Assembly (NCBI GenBank): GCA_963755985.1
Contig: CAVWLO010000001.1
Span: 248,001 to 312,000, forward strand
DNA from: DASXMT01 sp963755985
Lineage (GTDB): Bacteria > Actinomycetota > Acidimicrobiia > Acidimicrobiales > RAAP-2
Direction: 5' to 3'
DNA: 64,000 nt
A model generated the notes under the pieces. That model did no database searches. It was not told the origin of the DNA and saw only the letters and a list, made by a program, of their open reading frames with translations. Below, in pieces: positions 1-12,960 of the stretch; position 1 is the first letter of the stretch, and the number at the start of each line of letters is the position of its first letter. A program made the position numbers and the translations under genes.

Positions 1-41
1 CTTTCGATAGGGGAGCAAAGATCCCGCTACTGGAGGCAATC

Positions 42-257
42 GTGTCAGACAACGTGTACTCAGTGTCGGAAATAGTAGGTTCGTCGAAAGATGGCGTCGA
101 CGACGCAATCCGTGGGGCGGTCGATCGAGCGTCGAAGACGTTGCGCAACCTCGACTGGTTCGAGGTCAGCTCGATTCGAGGACACATTGACAATGACAGT
201 CTCTGCCATTACCAGGTCACGATGAAAGTCGGGTTCCGCCTAGAAGAACCGTCGTAG
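42..257 (+). CDS. dodecin family flavin-binding protein
   Basis: This is a 71-residue protein, the usual dodecin length. Dodecins form hollow 12-subunit cytosolic shells that bind flavin or CoA-type ligands and act as flavin stores. The family core is visible: EIVGSS near the N-terminus, then NLDWFEVSSIRGH with the flavin-stacking Trp around residue 39, then the C-terminal YQVTMKVGFRLE strand. The GTG start is set by a GGAGG six bases upstream. A ferritin-like gene follows 40 bp downstream on the same strand, so the two may be co-transcribed. Family assignment is firm; the bound ligand is not known. Confidence 0.93.
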   Translation: MSDNVYSVSEIVGSSKDGVDDAIRGAVDRASKTLRNLDWFEVSSIRGHIDNDSLCHYQVTMKVGFRLEEPS

Positions 258-297
258 GACTAGGCAACGCCACCGCAAGCTGGAAGGAAAAACGATC

Positions 298-735
298 GTG
301 GAGATCGACAGGGAAGAAGTCCTCAAAACACTGAACGAGATTGTTGAGCTTGAACTGGCGGGAGTGGTCCGATTTACCCAGTACTCGCTGATGGTCTTCG
401 GACACGCCCGGATTCCGATCATGCATTGGATGCGTGAGCAATCCCAGCAGTCGCTCACTCATGCCATCCAGGCGGGTGAGGAAGTAACGGCGCTCGGGGG
501 TAACGTGTCGCTGAATATCGGCGAACTCGTCGGCACTCACCATCCCTCGGTCGACGACATTCTTGAGGAGATGCTCGTCCAGGAGCGCCGGGGCATCGAG
601 CTGTATCGCCAGTTGCTGACGTTAACCGAAGGTCGCAGCGTGTCGCTCGAAGAGCTGGCCCGTCAAATGGTACGCAATGAGGAAATCGATGTCGCAGAAA
701 TCGAAAAGATGCTCCGTAAACGTGGCGACGCATAG
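298..735 (+). CDS. ferritin-like (bacterioferritin-related) protein
   Basis: This 145-residue four-helix protein has the layout of a bacterioferritin. Helix A carries E19 in ELELAG, helix B carries H55, helix C carries E96 in QERRGIELY, and helix D carries E128 in NEEIDVAEIEKML. The classical E-x-x-H pairs are degraded: helix B has S52-x-x-H55 and helix D has E128-x-x-D131. The diiron site is therefore likely altered, and the protein may bind iron weakly or act in another role. The GTG start follows a GGAAGGA Shine-Dalgarno. It lies directly downstream of the dodecin gene, which suggests a small iron/flavin storage or redox-stress unit. Family call good, activity uncertain. Confidence 0.75.
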   Translation: MEIDREEVLKTLNEIVELELAGVVRFTQYSLMVFGHARIPIMHWMREQSQQSLTHAIQAGEEVTALGGNVSLNIGELVGTHHPSVDDILEEMLVQERRGIELYRQLLTLTEGRSVSLEELARQMVRNEEIDVAEIEKMLRKRGDA

Positions 736-873
736 CGGTCTGGCACGCCCCTCGACCAAAATGCAGGTGCCGTTTCCTTGACCGTCCCTTGCAGATATAT
801 GGCCACATCATGTTGGCCATCAATGAACAGACTTCCAAGATCATGCGATCCCATGAGTTGATCAGTCGTATCC

Positions 874-1218
874 TCAGGGCGTCCAGTCAACCAGCACGTC
901 GGGAGGCGGGCTTTCGGGTGGAGCGCCCAGGTCGACGCCAGTCACATCCTTGACTTGGTCACGAAACCAGATGGAGAACTCTTCGCCGGAGGTGGCGAGT
1001 TCCGTGAACGCCTTCTCGATGTCGGGAGCCTCGAACCACACCAACATGAAGCTCCCCATCGGGGTCTCCTGCAGAGCCCAAGTCTCCCGGGTAAGTCCCG
1101 ACCTAGCCGCCTGAGCCTCGAAACCCTTGCGGCGCTCCCCCATGCACGCGGCCGCGAAGTCCCTTCCTCCTTGTTCTTTACCGGGAAGGATCGGGAACAC
1201 GCCATTGAACACTGCCAT
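874..1218 (-). CDS. small conserved hypothetical protein, possible ferredoxin-like (ABM-type) fold
   Basis: This is a 114-residue soluble protein that I cannot assign to a named family. The pattern FPILPGKEQGGRDF, then ETPMGSFMLVWFEAPDIEKAFTELA, then FSIWFRDQVKDVTGVDL resembles alpha/beta dimeric-barrel proteins. Small actinobacterial hypotheticals of this type usually have that fold. There are no membrane segments or signal peptide. It ends with a Pro-rich stretch and DVLVDWTP. It stands alone, convergent with the preceding ferritin gene, with 139 bp between them. Confidence 0.6.
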   Translation of the reverse strand: MAVFNGVFPILPGKEQGGRDFAAACMGERRKGFEAQAARSGLTRETWALQETPMGSFMLVWFEAPDIEKAFTELATSGEEFSIWFRDQVKDVTGVDLGAPPESPPPDVLVDWTP

Positions 1219-1363
1219 GTGGCTCTTCTCCTTGTTCGTTCGCCGCGCCGAAGACAGTATCAGTGGGCCTCAGTAACTTGCTCAGATCGAACAACCTGGT
1301 TTGGTTCGCGACGCAGTGAGCTGAGGTCTACCAGTGTCTAACGATTTCGCGATCCGGCCATGG

Positions 1364-3901
1364 TCAATCCGCGGCGATCGCCGCCAGGACGTCCAACTTG
1401 GCTGCCCGCCGGGCGGGCCAACTGGCGGCCCCCAGGCCCAGTAGGGCCGAAAGGACGAGGAAGACGACCAGACTTGACGCTGGAATAGAGATATCAGTGA
1501 TGCCTTGCTGCTTCAACGAAGCGGCAAAGGCGGTACCCAGGGCCGTTCCTACGATGATGCCGATGATTGCACCGAAGACAGCGATGATCACCGATTCGGA
1601 CCTGATCATTGCTCGAACCTGTCGACGCTTCATCCCCACGGCCCGTAGGAGACCAATCTCGTGAGTCCTTTCGAAGACCGAGAGCATCAGGGTGTTCACA
1701 ATGCCGATGAGGGCGATCAACACGGCCAGAGCCAAGAGGGCATAGACCAGCCCGAGTAACTGATTGACCGCGGCCTGCTGGGATTTCTCGAATGCGGCCC
1801 GTGTCTGGACCTTGAGGTTCGGATAAGCGCGGAGACCACTGTCGAGCGCACGGCCTACCGCAGTGCTCTCGCTCTCTGTCTGCAACAGCACAGCTACTGG
1901 CAACGGATTGTCGAAGTGGGCGAGAAAATAGCCGTCTCCCACCACGTAACTCCCGAGGAGCGCATTGGGCTTGTAGATTCCGCCGATCCGAATCGTCGAA
2001 GTCCCCGTCTGGGCGAATTTGACCGGAACGACCGACCCCACTGAGAGGTGCTTGTTGTTTGCCGTTGTCGTGTCGATGAGCAGCTGGCCAGCGCCAAGGG
2101 CGGGGCCACCTGACCCACTATCCATCTGGAGGATGACCGTTTGGGGAAGCCGGGCGACGGACACCGCCGTGAGGGTGGACAGCGAGTGCTGGACTTCGAA
2201 CTGGCCGTTGTACACCGTTGAGGTGGCCGTGACCCCTGGAACCTTTGCCGCCGTCGAAGCCACCGAGTTGCTGAAACCACCAGGTCCACCTGTGGCTGAG
2301 CTCGTGATGATGTAGTTGGCACTGACCGCATTATCGACGCTGCTGGTCGCAGATTTGGACAGTGATGCACCAAACACGGCGATGGTTGACACCAAGGCGA
2401 GACCGACCATCAAAGCCGAGGAAGTCTGCGCAGTCCGTCGCGGACTTCGCATGGAGTTCTCCCTCCCCAACTTTCCCGAGATGCCGAGGACCCCCGCCAA
2501 CGGGCGCCCGATCGCACTCGACATTGGCCGGGCCACGATGGGTGCAAGCATCCCAATCCCGACGAAGACGGCAGCCGCCCCCACCCCCACCAAGGCGATC
2601 GCCGGCTTGGACAGCCCTATTGCCAAAGAGATGACGCCGACCGCCCCGAAGACGGTGCCGACAATAATTCGTCGTCGAGATGACTCCTGTTGATCCGAGC
2701 GCTGGTCGGCCAGTGCCGCCACAGGTGGAATACGAACCGCGCGCCGTGCTGGGCTGATGGCGGAGACTACCGTCACCCCTACCCCCACGAGCAGGCCAAC
2801 CGCGACCGTTCGGGGTGCGAAGACTAGCGCCGATGATGGCAGGGTGATGCCGAATCCCTTGAGTAGGGCTTCGAGGCCCAATGCGGCGAGTACGCCCAGG
2901 CCGAGTCCGACGATTGAGGCAATGATCCCGACGATGGCAGCCTCCATGAGGACGGAGCGAAAGACCTGCCCTCGGCTGGCACCTACGATCCGCAGCAGGG
3001 CAAGTTCCCTCGTGCGTTGGCCCACGATGATCGAGAACGTGTTGAAGATAGTGAAACCACCGACGAAGAGGGAGATGAAGGCGAACACCAACAATGCGGT
3101 CGAGAAAAAGGAAAGGGCCTGATTGACCTGGTTCGAGCTCTCGTTGGCCACGGTCTGGCCGGTGACCACCTCAACACCTCTTGGGAGTGCGACCGCGATC
3201 GCGTGTTGGACCGCCGCCTTGTTCGCTCCCGGCGCGGTCAGGACATCGATCGCGTCATAGCGGCCGACCTTTCCGAAGAGGCTCTGTGCCGTGGGCAGGT
3301 CAAAGGCAGCGAGGGTGGCGCCGGCCAGATTGTTGGCCGTCCCGAATGTGACGAGCCCGCTAATGGTGAAGGTGCGGGGAGGACCGGACAGAAGTACCCG
3401 GACGCGACTACCGACATTGAAGTGGTACTGCTGTGCAGTGCCGGCGTCCATGACTACGTCGTTGGCCGAGGTTGGCCCGGTCCCCTCTGAGACTCGAAGA
3501 GAAGAGAGTTGTGAGTTTGGATCGAAGGAGAGACCCAGAGTGGGTGCCCCACCGTTGCTGATGGCCTTCCCGTTCGGAGAGACGAACTGGGCGTAGCCGC
3601 CCACGGTCCCTTCGGCGTAGGCCACGCCCGGCACGTGGCGGACGGTCGTAACGATCGACTGCGGGATCGGCTTTCGGATCGCCCCGCTACCTCCGCTGGT
3701 GCTGGAGAAAGCAGCCGTTCCCCGGACTTGAAAGTCGACGTTCTGGTAGACGTTCCCGAACAGGGTGGTGAACGTGTTGTGCAGGGTATCGGTAAGGACG
3801 AGGGTCCCCGAGATGAACGTCACACCGAGCACGATGGCCAAGGCCGTCAGGACCAGGCGTAACTTATGAGCCAACAGTCCCTTGAGGGTGACCTTCCCCA
3901 T
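1364..3901 (-). CDS. ABC transporter permease, FtsX/MacB-like, duplicated type
   Basis: This 845-residue inner-membrane permease has two FtsX-type modules. It begins with a transmembrane anchor (LRLVLTALAIVLGVTFISG), followed by a large extracytoplasmic MacB_PCD-like domain and a three-helix FtsX block with the typical LRIVGASRGQVFRSVL coupling segment. A second anchor (SSALMVGLALVSTIAVFG), extracytoplasmic domain and FtsX block with LLRAVGMKRRQVRAMI follow. This architecture is typical of LolCDE/MacB-like exporters of lipoproteins, peptides or drugs; the substrate cannot be read. The start lies one base after the stop of the upstream ATPase gene, so the pair is translationally coupled. In the FtsX/MacB superfamily the permease binds a separate cytosolic ATPase, which matches the neighbour. 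Confidence 0.9.
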   Translation of the reverse strand: MGKVTLKGLLAHKLRLVLTALAIVLGVTFISGTLVLTDTLHNTFTTLFGNVYQNVDFQVRGTAAFSSTSGGSGAIRKPIPQSIVTTVRHVPGVAYAEGTVGGYAQFVSPNGKAISNGGAPTLGLSFDPNSQLSSLRVSEGTGPTSANDVVMDAGTAQQYHFNVGSRVRVLLSGPPRTFTISGLVTFGTANNLAGATLAAFDLPTAQSLFGKVGRYDAIDVLTAPGANKAAVQHAIAVALPRGVEVVTGQTVANESSNQVNQALSFFSTALLVFAFISLFVGGFTIFNTFSIIVGQRTRELALLRIVGASRGQVFRSVLMEAAIVGIIASIVGLGLGVLAALGLEALLKGFGITLPSSALVFAPRTVAVGLLVGVGVTVVSAISPARRAVRIPPVAALADQRSDQQESSRRRIIVGTVFGAVGVISLAIGLSKPAIALVGVGAAAVFVGIGMLAPIVARPMSSAIGRPLAGVLGISGKLGRENSMRSPRRTAQTSSALMVGLALVSTIAVFGASLSKSATSSVDNAVSANYIITSSATGGPGGFSNSVASTAAKVPGVTATSTVYNGQFEVQHSLSTLTAVSVARLPQTVILQMDSGSGGPALGAGQLLIDTTTANNKHLSVGSVVPVKFAQTGTSTIRIGGIYKPNALLGSYVVGDGYFLAHFDNPLPVAVLLQTESESTAVGRALDSGLRAYPNLKVQTRAAFEKSQQAAVNQLLGLVYALLALAVLIALIGIVNTLMLSVFERTHEIGLLRAVGMKRRQVRAMIRSESVIIAVFGAIIGIIVGTALGTAFAASLKQQGITDISIPASSLVVFLVLSALLGLGAASWPARRAAKLDVLAAIAAD

Positions 3902-3902
3902 G

Positions 3903-4664
3903 TCAGTTCCCCAACTGCTTCATCCGCTCGAGCACAGAATCCACCGTTGGCGATAACAGTTCATCCACGACATTGCCGTCGGCCAGGAACACCACCCGGT
4001 CGGCATAGGCCGCGCCCCGAGCATCGTGCGTCACCATGATGATGGACTGGTTCAACTCGCTCACCGAGCGTCGCAGGAACTCGAGCATTTCGGCCGATGA
4101 GTTCGAGTCGAGGTTGCCGGTTGGCTCATCGGCGAAGACCAGGTCGGGTCGGCTGATGAGTGCTCTGGCGCATGCGGCACGTTGCTGTTGGCCTCCTGAC
4201 ATCTCACCCGGGCGGTGGGACAGGCGGTCAGCGATCCCCAACTGGGCCACCAGGTAGTCGAACCAGGCCTCGTCCACCTTCGCGCCGGCCAGGTCGGCCG
4301 GCAGCGTGATGTTCTCTCGGGCGGTCAGCGTGGGCACCAGGTTGAATGACTGGAACACGAACCCGATCCGGTCCCTTCGCATCTGGGTCAGCCCGGCATC
4401 GTCGAGCAAGCCGATCTCCTGATCGGCCACAAAGGTACGGCCCGAGGTTGACCTGTCCAAACCGGCCATGCAGTGCATAAGCGTGGACTTGCCCGAGCCT
4501 GAGGGCCCCATGACGGCAGTGAACTGGCCGCTGCCGAACTCGACGTTGACACCGTCGAGCGCACGCACGGTGGCGTCACCCTTGCCGTAGGTCTTGACCA
4601 AATCGATGGAGTGGGCCGCCATCGCCATCGATCCCGGCACCGTGGCGGTCATGACATGGTCCAT
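3903..4664 (-). CDS. ABC transporter ATP-binding protein, LolD/MacB family
   Basis: This is a 253-residue ATPase. Visible motifs are the P-loop GPSGSGKST, the Q-loop region FVFQSFNLVPTLTA, the signature MSGGQQQRAACARAL, the Walker B LVFADEPTGNLD and the H-loop MVTHDARGA. The NLD after Walker B and the YGKGDATVRAL start are typical of the LolD/FtsE/MacB subfamily. It pairs with the duplicated FtsX-type permease immediately downstream. The frame is open for 37 more codons upstream, but the ATG at 4664 is preferred because AAGGA stands 8 bases before it. The upstream extension has no similarity to the family. Confidence 0.92.
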   Translation of the reverse strand: MDHVMTATVPGSMAMAAHSIDLVKTYGKGDATVRALDGVNVEFGSGQFTAVMGPSGSGKSTLMHCMAGLDRSTSGRTFVADQEIGLLDDAGLTQMRRDRIGFVFQSFNLVPTLTARENITLPADLAGAKVDEAWFDYLVAQLGIADRLSHRPGEMSGGQQQRAACARALISRPDLVFADEPTGNLDSNSSAEMLEFLRRSVSELNQSIIMVTHDARGAAYADRVVFLADGNVVDELLSPTVDSVLERMKQLGN

Positions 4665-4842
4665 TCGGCAAGTCCTTTTGATCTGCAGAGCCCGGATCTG
4701 CACCACACCGTCAGCGAGTACGAGCAATGGTGCTGCTACGACCGCTCGCGGGCAAGCGCTCGATCGTGCTTCCATCGGCGGGGTTCCCGGCCAAGACTAT
4801 GCCCCATGCGTGAATGAGCAAGAAAGAGCTCCGCACGGCGAG

Positions 4843-4882
4843 CAAGCCGAGAGGACAACAGCCAAGCCGAGAGGACAACAGC
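4843..4882. repeat. 20-bp perfect tandem duplication
   Basis: A 20-base unit occurs twice without a gap or mismatch (4843-4862 and 4863-4882). It lies in the 279-bp gap between the ATPase start and the rpoD stop. No gene was found in this gap. Confidence 0.9.
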
Positions 4883-4943
4883 ATGGGGTAGCCAGCCACC
4901 ATGAACATCAGTTGATCATCAACCGTACGGCAGGGCCGAGGAA

Positions 4944-6545
4944 TCAGACCTCGTCGAGGTAGTCCCTGAGGAGATGGGCGGAGTCCGGCCTCCGCAGCTT
5001 GGCCAGGGTCTTGGCCTCGATCTGACGGATTCGCTCACGGGTCACCCCGAAGGCCTTGCCCACCTCTTCGAGCGTGCGGACCTTGCCGTCGTCCAGCCCG
5101 AAGCGGAGCCGCACCACGTCCTGTTCCCGCGGGGCCAGGTGGCCGAGGGCCTCGCGTACTGCCTCATCGAGCATGATCCGGGTGGCCGCGTCATCAGGAA
5201 CCACCGCTCCTCGGTCCTCGATGAGGTCGGACAGGCTGAAGTCGTCCTCGTCGCCCATGGGTTGCTCCAGCGACACAGTGTCCTGGTTGATCTGCTGGAT
5301 CTCCCGCACGCGCTCGACGCTGAAATCGACCTGCTGGGCCAGCTCCCCCGCCGTCGGCTCCCGACCCAATTCCTGGAGGAGCTGCCGCTGGGCCCACACC
5401 ACCTTGTTGATCGTCTCGACCATGTGCACGGGTATGCGGATGGTGCGAGCCTGATCGGCGATAGCCCGGGTGATGGCTTGCCGGATCCACCACGTGGCGT
5501 AGGTCGAGAACTTGAAGCCCTTGGTGTGATCGAACTTTTCGACCGCCCGCATCAGTCCGAGGTTGCCCTCTTGGATCAGGTCCAAGAAGGCCATGCCCCG
5601 GTTGCGGTAGCGCTTGGCGATGGACACCACCAGCCGGAGGTTTGCCTCGATCAGCGCCTCTTTGGCCGCCTGTCCCCGCCGCACCAGGACGCCTTCGCTG
5701 GCCCGCGTCCGGCCACCGTCGCTCCCGGGAGGTTCATCTCCGCGCTCCAGGCGCTCGGCCGCCTCCGTTCCGGCCAGGATCCGTTGGGCCAACTCGACCT
5801 CGAGCGCCGCATCGAGCAGCTGGACCTTCCCGATCTCCTTCAGATAGGTGTGAACGGGATCCGCCCCCGGACCGGCGAATCGGTCGCCGCCCACGTAGCC
5901 GTTGTCGCTGGGGACGGCATTGGAGGGGGCCCGAGTCGGGAGCCGATCGCTCGACCGCCCTGCGCCGGTCTTCCGCGCCGGCAGGATTGGCGGCAGCCCG
6001 TCGTCCGCGGTCACCGCTTCGACGTCGGAGGCGAGTACCGGGGCATCGCCGATGGGGCCGGTGCCATTGGACTTCACACCCATCCCGCCCGCGCCATTGG
6101 ACGTCACGCCGTCGGTGGCGATGCCGTTCACACCGTCGCCATCGGTGCCGATGGCCCGGTGGTCCCCTGGAGAGGTGGTACTGACCCCGGCCACCGAGGT
6201 GGCCTTATCGAGCACCGCGGTCGTCGGTGGCACCGACCTCAGGTCGCCGGCGTCGTCGGGGGCATCGACGAACTCGATCCCCTCGGCCCTGACCCGCAGG
6301 ACCACGTCGATGATCACGTCCGGGGTCAGCTCGATCGATCGCAACACGGACATGAGGTCGTCCTGCTCGAGGAAGCCCTTGGCTCGCCCCAACCGGAGCA
6401 GGATGTCGAATTCCCGGGCGTAGAGCACGGCACCGACAGGTGAGGAGGTGTCGGGTAGTGGAGTCTGTCCGCTCCCACGATGGTCGTCCGTGATGTGGTC
6501 CGTCATTACCTGTACCGACGGCCGAGCGATGCGCCCAGCGGTCAC
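4944..6545 (-). CDS. rpoD: primary RNA polymerase sigma factor (sigma-70 family)
   Basis: This 533-residue housekeeping sigma factor has a sigma-1.1-like helical domain (about residues 45-100). A low-complexity Gly/Asn/Thr-rich linker follows (about 105-220). Region 1.2 contains DPVHTYLKEIGKVQLLD, and region 2 contains NLRLVVSIAKRY, FLDLIQEGNLGLMRAVEKFD and STYATWWIRQAITRAI. Region 3 follows, and region 4 contains REQDVVRLRFGL and VTRERIRQIEAKTLAKLR. The GTG start at 6545 overlaps the dnaG stop by four bases and has a close GGAGG. An in-frame ATG at 6506 is an alternative. The dnaG-rpoD pairing is the classical macromolecular synthesis operon arrangement. Confidence 0.95.
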   Translation of the reverse strand: MTAGRIARPSVQVMTDHITDDHRGSGQTPLPDTSSPVGAVLYAREFDILLRLGRAKGFLEQDDLMSVLRSIELTPDVIIDVVLRVRAEGIEFVDAPDDAGDLRSVPPTTAVLDKATSVAGVSTTSPGDHRAIGTDGDGVNGIATDGVTSNGAGGMGVKSNGTGPIGDAPVLASDVEAVTADDGLPPILPARKTGAGRSSDRLPTRAPSNAVPSDNGYVGGDRFAGPGADPVHTYLKEIGKVQLLDAALEVELAQRILAGTEAAERLERGDEPPGSDGGRTRASEGVLVRRGQAAKEALIEANLRLVVSIAKRYRNRGMAFLDLIQEGNLGLMRAVEKFDHTKGFKFSTYATWWIRQAITRAIADQARTIRIPVHMVETINKVVWAQRQLLQELGREPTAGELAQQVDFSVERVREIQQINQDTVSLEQPMGDEDDFSLSDLIEDRGAVVPDDAATRIMLDEAVREALGHLAPREQDVVRLRFGLDDGKVRTLEEVGKAFGVTRERIRQIEAKTLAKLRRPDSAHLLRDYLDEV

Positions 6546-8434
6546 GTGCCTCCGCCCGTCAGACTCATGTGCTCCCTCCCAATGAGCCAGGCTACCAATC
6601 GTTCCGAGGCTTCACCGGCGCCACCTGTGACCTCCAATTGCTCGATAACGGGCCGGATCTCGACCACCTCCGACCCGGCCGCGGGCGACGTCCGCGCCTC
6701 TCGCTCCAGCGCGGTCAGCTCCCGGCGCGCCGCCAATCGCACCAGGTTGAACAGCACTCCCTCGGGGTCGCCCACCGGCTCCTCCACGACCAGGCGGGCC
6801 AGGAGGTCCCGCACCCTGGGCGGCGCCTCGGCGATGGCCACCCGGAGGTCATCGGCCTCCATCAACACCACCAACGCGCTGCGCTCGAGCTCGTCACCGA
6901 ACAGCACCGGCTCGAGCCGGTGGGCCACCTCCTCCGGACGATGGATGGCCAACTTGAGCGCCTCGAGGCCCGGTCCGAACGACGGAGCCGGCTGTCGCCA
7001 CCCCCCCTCGCCCTCGAACTCCGAGCCGTCCTCATCGCCCTCGGGGCCGCCCCGATCCCACGGGTCATCGGGATCGCGGACCCACGGGGGCGGGTCGTCG
7101 CTGCTCGAGCGGCTGGACGAACCGGCCCGTCTCGGGGCTGGCTCCTTCGGCCCCTCCCGACGCAGGCGCTCGAGTCGGTCCCGCAACGACGCCGGTTCGA
7201 GCCGGCACCGTTCCGCCACCTGCATCACGTACTGGTCCCTGACCAGGTTATCGGGGTGCTCGGACACCGCCGACAGGGCGGCGTCGGCCGCCTTGGCCCG
7301 GCCTTCGGGCGTCGACAGCTCAGCGGCCGACAGCACTCGCTCCACACGGAACTGGAGAAAGGGCTTCGCCCCCTGGACGGCGGCCCGCAGAGCCTCGGGG
7401 TCCGACCGGGAGAGCTCGCCGGGGTCCGCTCCAGGAGGGAGGTCGGCCACGGCCACGTCGATCTCGTGCCGGCGCTCCCACTCGTAGAAGCGCCCGGCGG
7501 CAGCCTGGCCGGCCCCATCGGCGTCGTAGGCCAGCACCACCCGCTTGGCGAAATTCCGGAGCACCCCGAAGTGCTCGTCGGCCATGGCCGTGCCGCAGGT
7601 GGCCACGGCCCGCTCCACCCCGGCTTCGAAGAAGCCGATCACGTCGGTATAGCCCTCGCACACCACCACCTCGTCGCTGGCGATGATGTCGGCCTTGGCC
7701 CAGTTGAGTCCGTAGAGCACCTTGCGCTTGGAGTAGATGACCGATTCCTGTGAGTTCTTGTACTTGGCCGGATCGCTGCTCCCCGGCAGCACGCGGCCCC
7801 CGAGGGCCACCGGGCGGCCGGATGAGTCGCAGATGGGGAAGAGGACCCGGCCCCGGAAGGCGTCCTGGAGCCGACCCCGGCGGTTCACGAACCCGAGGCC
7901 TGCCCCCACCGCCACCTCCTCGGACAAGGTGAGGGCCCGGCACAGTGCATCCCAGTCGTCGGGCGCCCATCCCAGGCGGAACCGACGGACCACCGAGCCG
8001 TCGTAACCCCGGGACCGAAGGTAGTCACGGGCCTGCCCGGCGTCCGCTCCGGTCAGGAGCCGTTGGTGGTACCACTCGGTGGCCGCCTCCATGGCGTTCA
8101 TGTACAGCTTGCGCCGCTGGCTGGCCCGGCCGGCGTCGGCGTCCTCGTGGATGGTGACGCCCGCCTTGTCGGCCAGCCGGCGGACGGCGTCGACGAAGTC
8201 CAAGTGGTCAATGGCCCGCACAAAGGTGATGGCGTCGCCTTTGGCCTGGCAACCGAAGCAGTAATAGAAGCCCTCTTCGGCGTTGACGCTGAACGAGGCC
8301 GTCTTCTCGGCGTGGAACGGGCACAGGCCGCTCCAGCGCCGGCCGACGCGCTTCAAGGCAACGTGCTCGCCGATGAGCGCCACAATGTCGGTGCTCGCCC
8401 GGACTCGGGCCACGTCCTCGTCGGGGATTCCCAC
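6542..8434 (-). CDS. dnaG: DNA primase
   Basis: This 630-residue primase synthesises RNA primers at the replication fork. The N-terminal CHC2 zinc finger has ligands C38, H41, C59 and C62. The catalytic RNA-polymerase/TOPRIM core follows, with VVVCEGYTDVI and VLAYDADGAGQAAA holding the conserved acidic residues. A C-terminal helicase-interaction domain comes after an acidic, Arg/Ser-rich linker (about residues 430-480). The start is GTG. The stop overlaps the rpoD start (GTGA), giving translational coupling. The upstream ppdK gene ends 92 bp away. Confidence 0.96.
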   Translation of the reverse strand: MGIPDEDVARVRASTDIVALIGEHVALKRVGRRWSGLCPFHAEKTASFSVNAEEGFYYCFGCQAKGDAITFVRAIDHLDFVDAVRRLADKAGVTIHEDADAGRASQRRKLYMNAMEAATEWYHQRLLTGADAGQARDYLRSRGYDGSVVRRFRLGWAPDDWDALCRALTLSEEVAVGAGLGFVNRRGRLQDAFRGRVLFPICDSSGRPVALGGRVLPGSSDPAKYKNSQESVIYSKRKVLYGLNWAKADIIASDEVVVCEGYTDVIGFFEAGVERAVATCGTAMADEHFGVLRNFAKRVVLAYDADGAGQAAAGRFYEWERRHEIDVAVADLPPGADPGELSRSDPEALRAAVQGAKPFLQFRVERVLSAAELSTPEGRAKAADAALSAVSEHPDNLVRDQYVMQVAERCRLEPASLRDRLERLRREGPKEPAPRRAGSSSRSSSDDPPPWVRDPDDPWDRGGPEGDEDGSEFEGEGGWRQPAPSFGPGLEALKLAIHRPEEVAHRLEPVLFGDELERSALVVLMEADDLRVAIAEAPPRVRDLLARLVVEEPVGDPEGVLFNLVRLAARRELTALEREARTSPAAGSEVVEIRPVIEQLEVTGGAGEASERLVAWLIGREHMSLTGGGT

Positions 8435-8490
8435 GGTTGTTGACGGTACCGCGAAGAGGCGACAGGCGAACCGCAGGTTGGCGGGGGATG

Positions 8491-8525
8491 CCCCGCAGCC
8501 CTACTTCTTGGGCCGCCCCGCAGCC

Positions 8526-8540
<15 letters not shown>
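8491..8540. repeat. 25-bp perfect tandem duplication spanning the ppdK stop codon
   Basis: Two identical 25-base units (8491-8515 and 8516-8540) are joined head to tail. The right unit encodes the ppdK C-terminus RPKK and its TAG; the left unit is an untranslated copy of the same segment. It belongs to a recurring pattern of gene-end duplications in this window. Confidence 0.97.
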
Positions 8541-11267
<2,727 letters not shown>

Positions 11268-11378
11268 CGCGTGGGTCTCCTGCAGCTGGTCGAGGTGGTT
11301 TCGCGCTGCAATACGCGAACCCCCAATGGTACCCAACGATGTCGGCGGCTCCGAAGCGGCAGGGGCGGGCTGTGCTCA

Positions 11379-11474
11379 GGGCCGTCCATCCGGCTGTGCC
11401 CTGGCGCCGTCCATGCGGCTGTGCTCAGGCGCCGTCCATGCGGCTGTGCTCAGGCGCCGTCCATGCGGCTGTGC

Positions 11475-11495
<21 letters not shown>
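11379..11495. repeat. 25-bp tandem array at the glyS stop codon
   Basis: Three perfect 25-base units (11404-11428, 11429-11453, 11454-11478) are flanked by a degenerate unit on the left (from 11379) and a partial unit on the right running into glyS (11479-11495). Each unit repeats the last glyS codons, the stop and the following bases. The array fills much of the 207-bp gap between glyS and ppdK. Confidence 0.97.
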
Positions 11496-12857
<1,362 letters not shown>

Positions 12858-12910
12858 GGGGGCATGGTACCGGTTGGCACTCAACCCCCAGCCCAAGAAG
12901 GCATTTCGCC

Positions 12911-12960
12911 GTCGATCTGCCGGCCGAGGCCGCCTCTGCCGTGGATCAGCGGGCCGAGGC
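12911..12960. repeat. imperfect 20-bp direct repeat, period 30, at the hemW stop codon
   Basis: Segments 12911-12930 and 12941-12960 match at 17 of 20 bases. The right copy holds the hemW stop and last codons (DASAR), and the left copy lies just beyond the gene. It looks like an older, decayed version of the gene-end duplications seen at glyS and ppdK. Confidence 0.6.
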
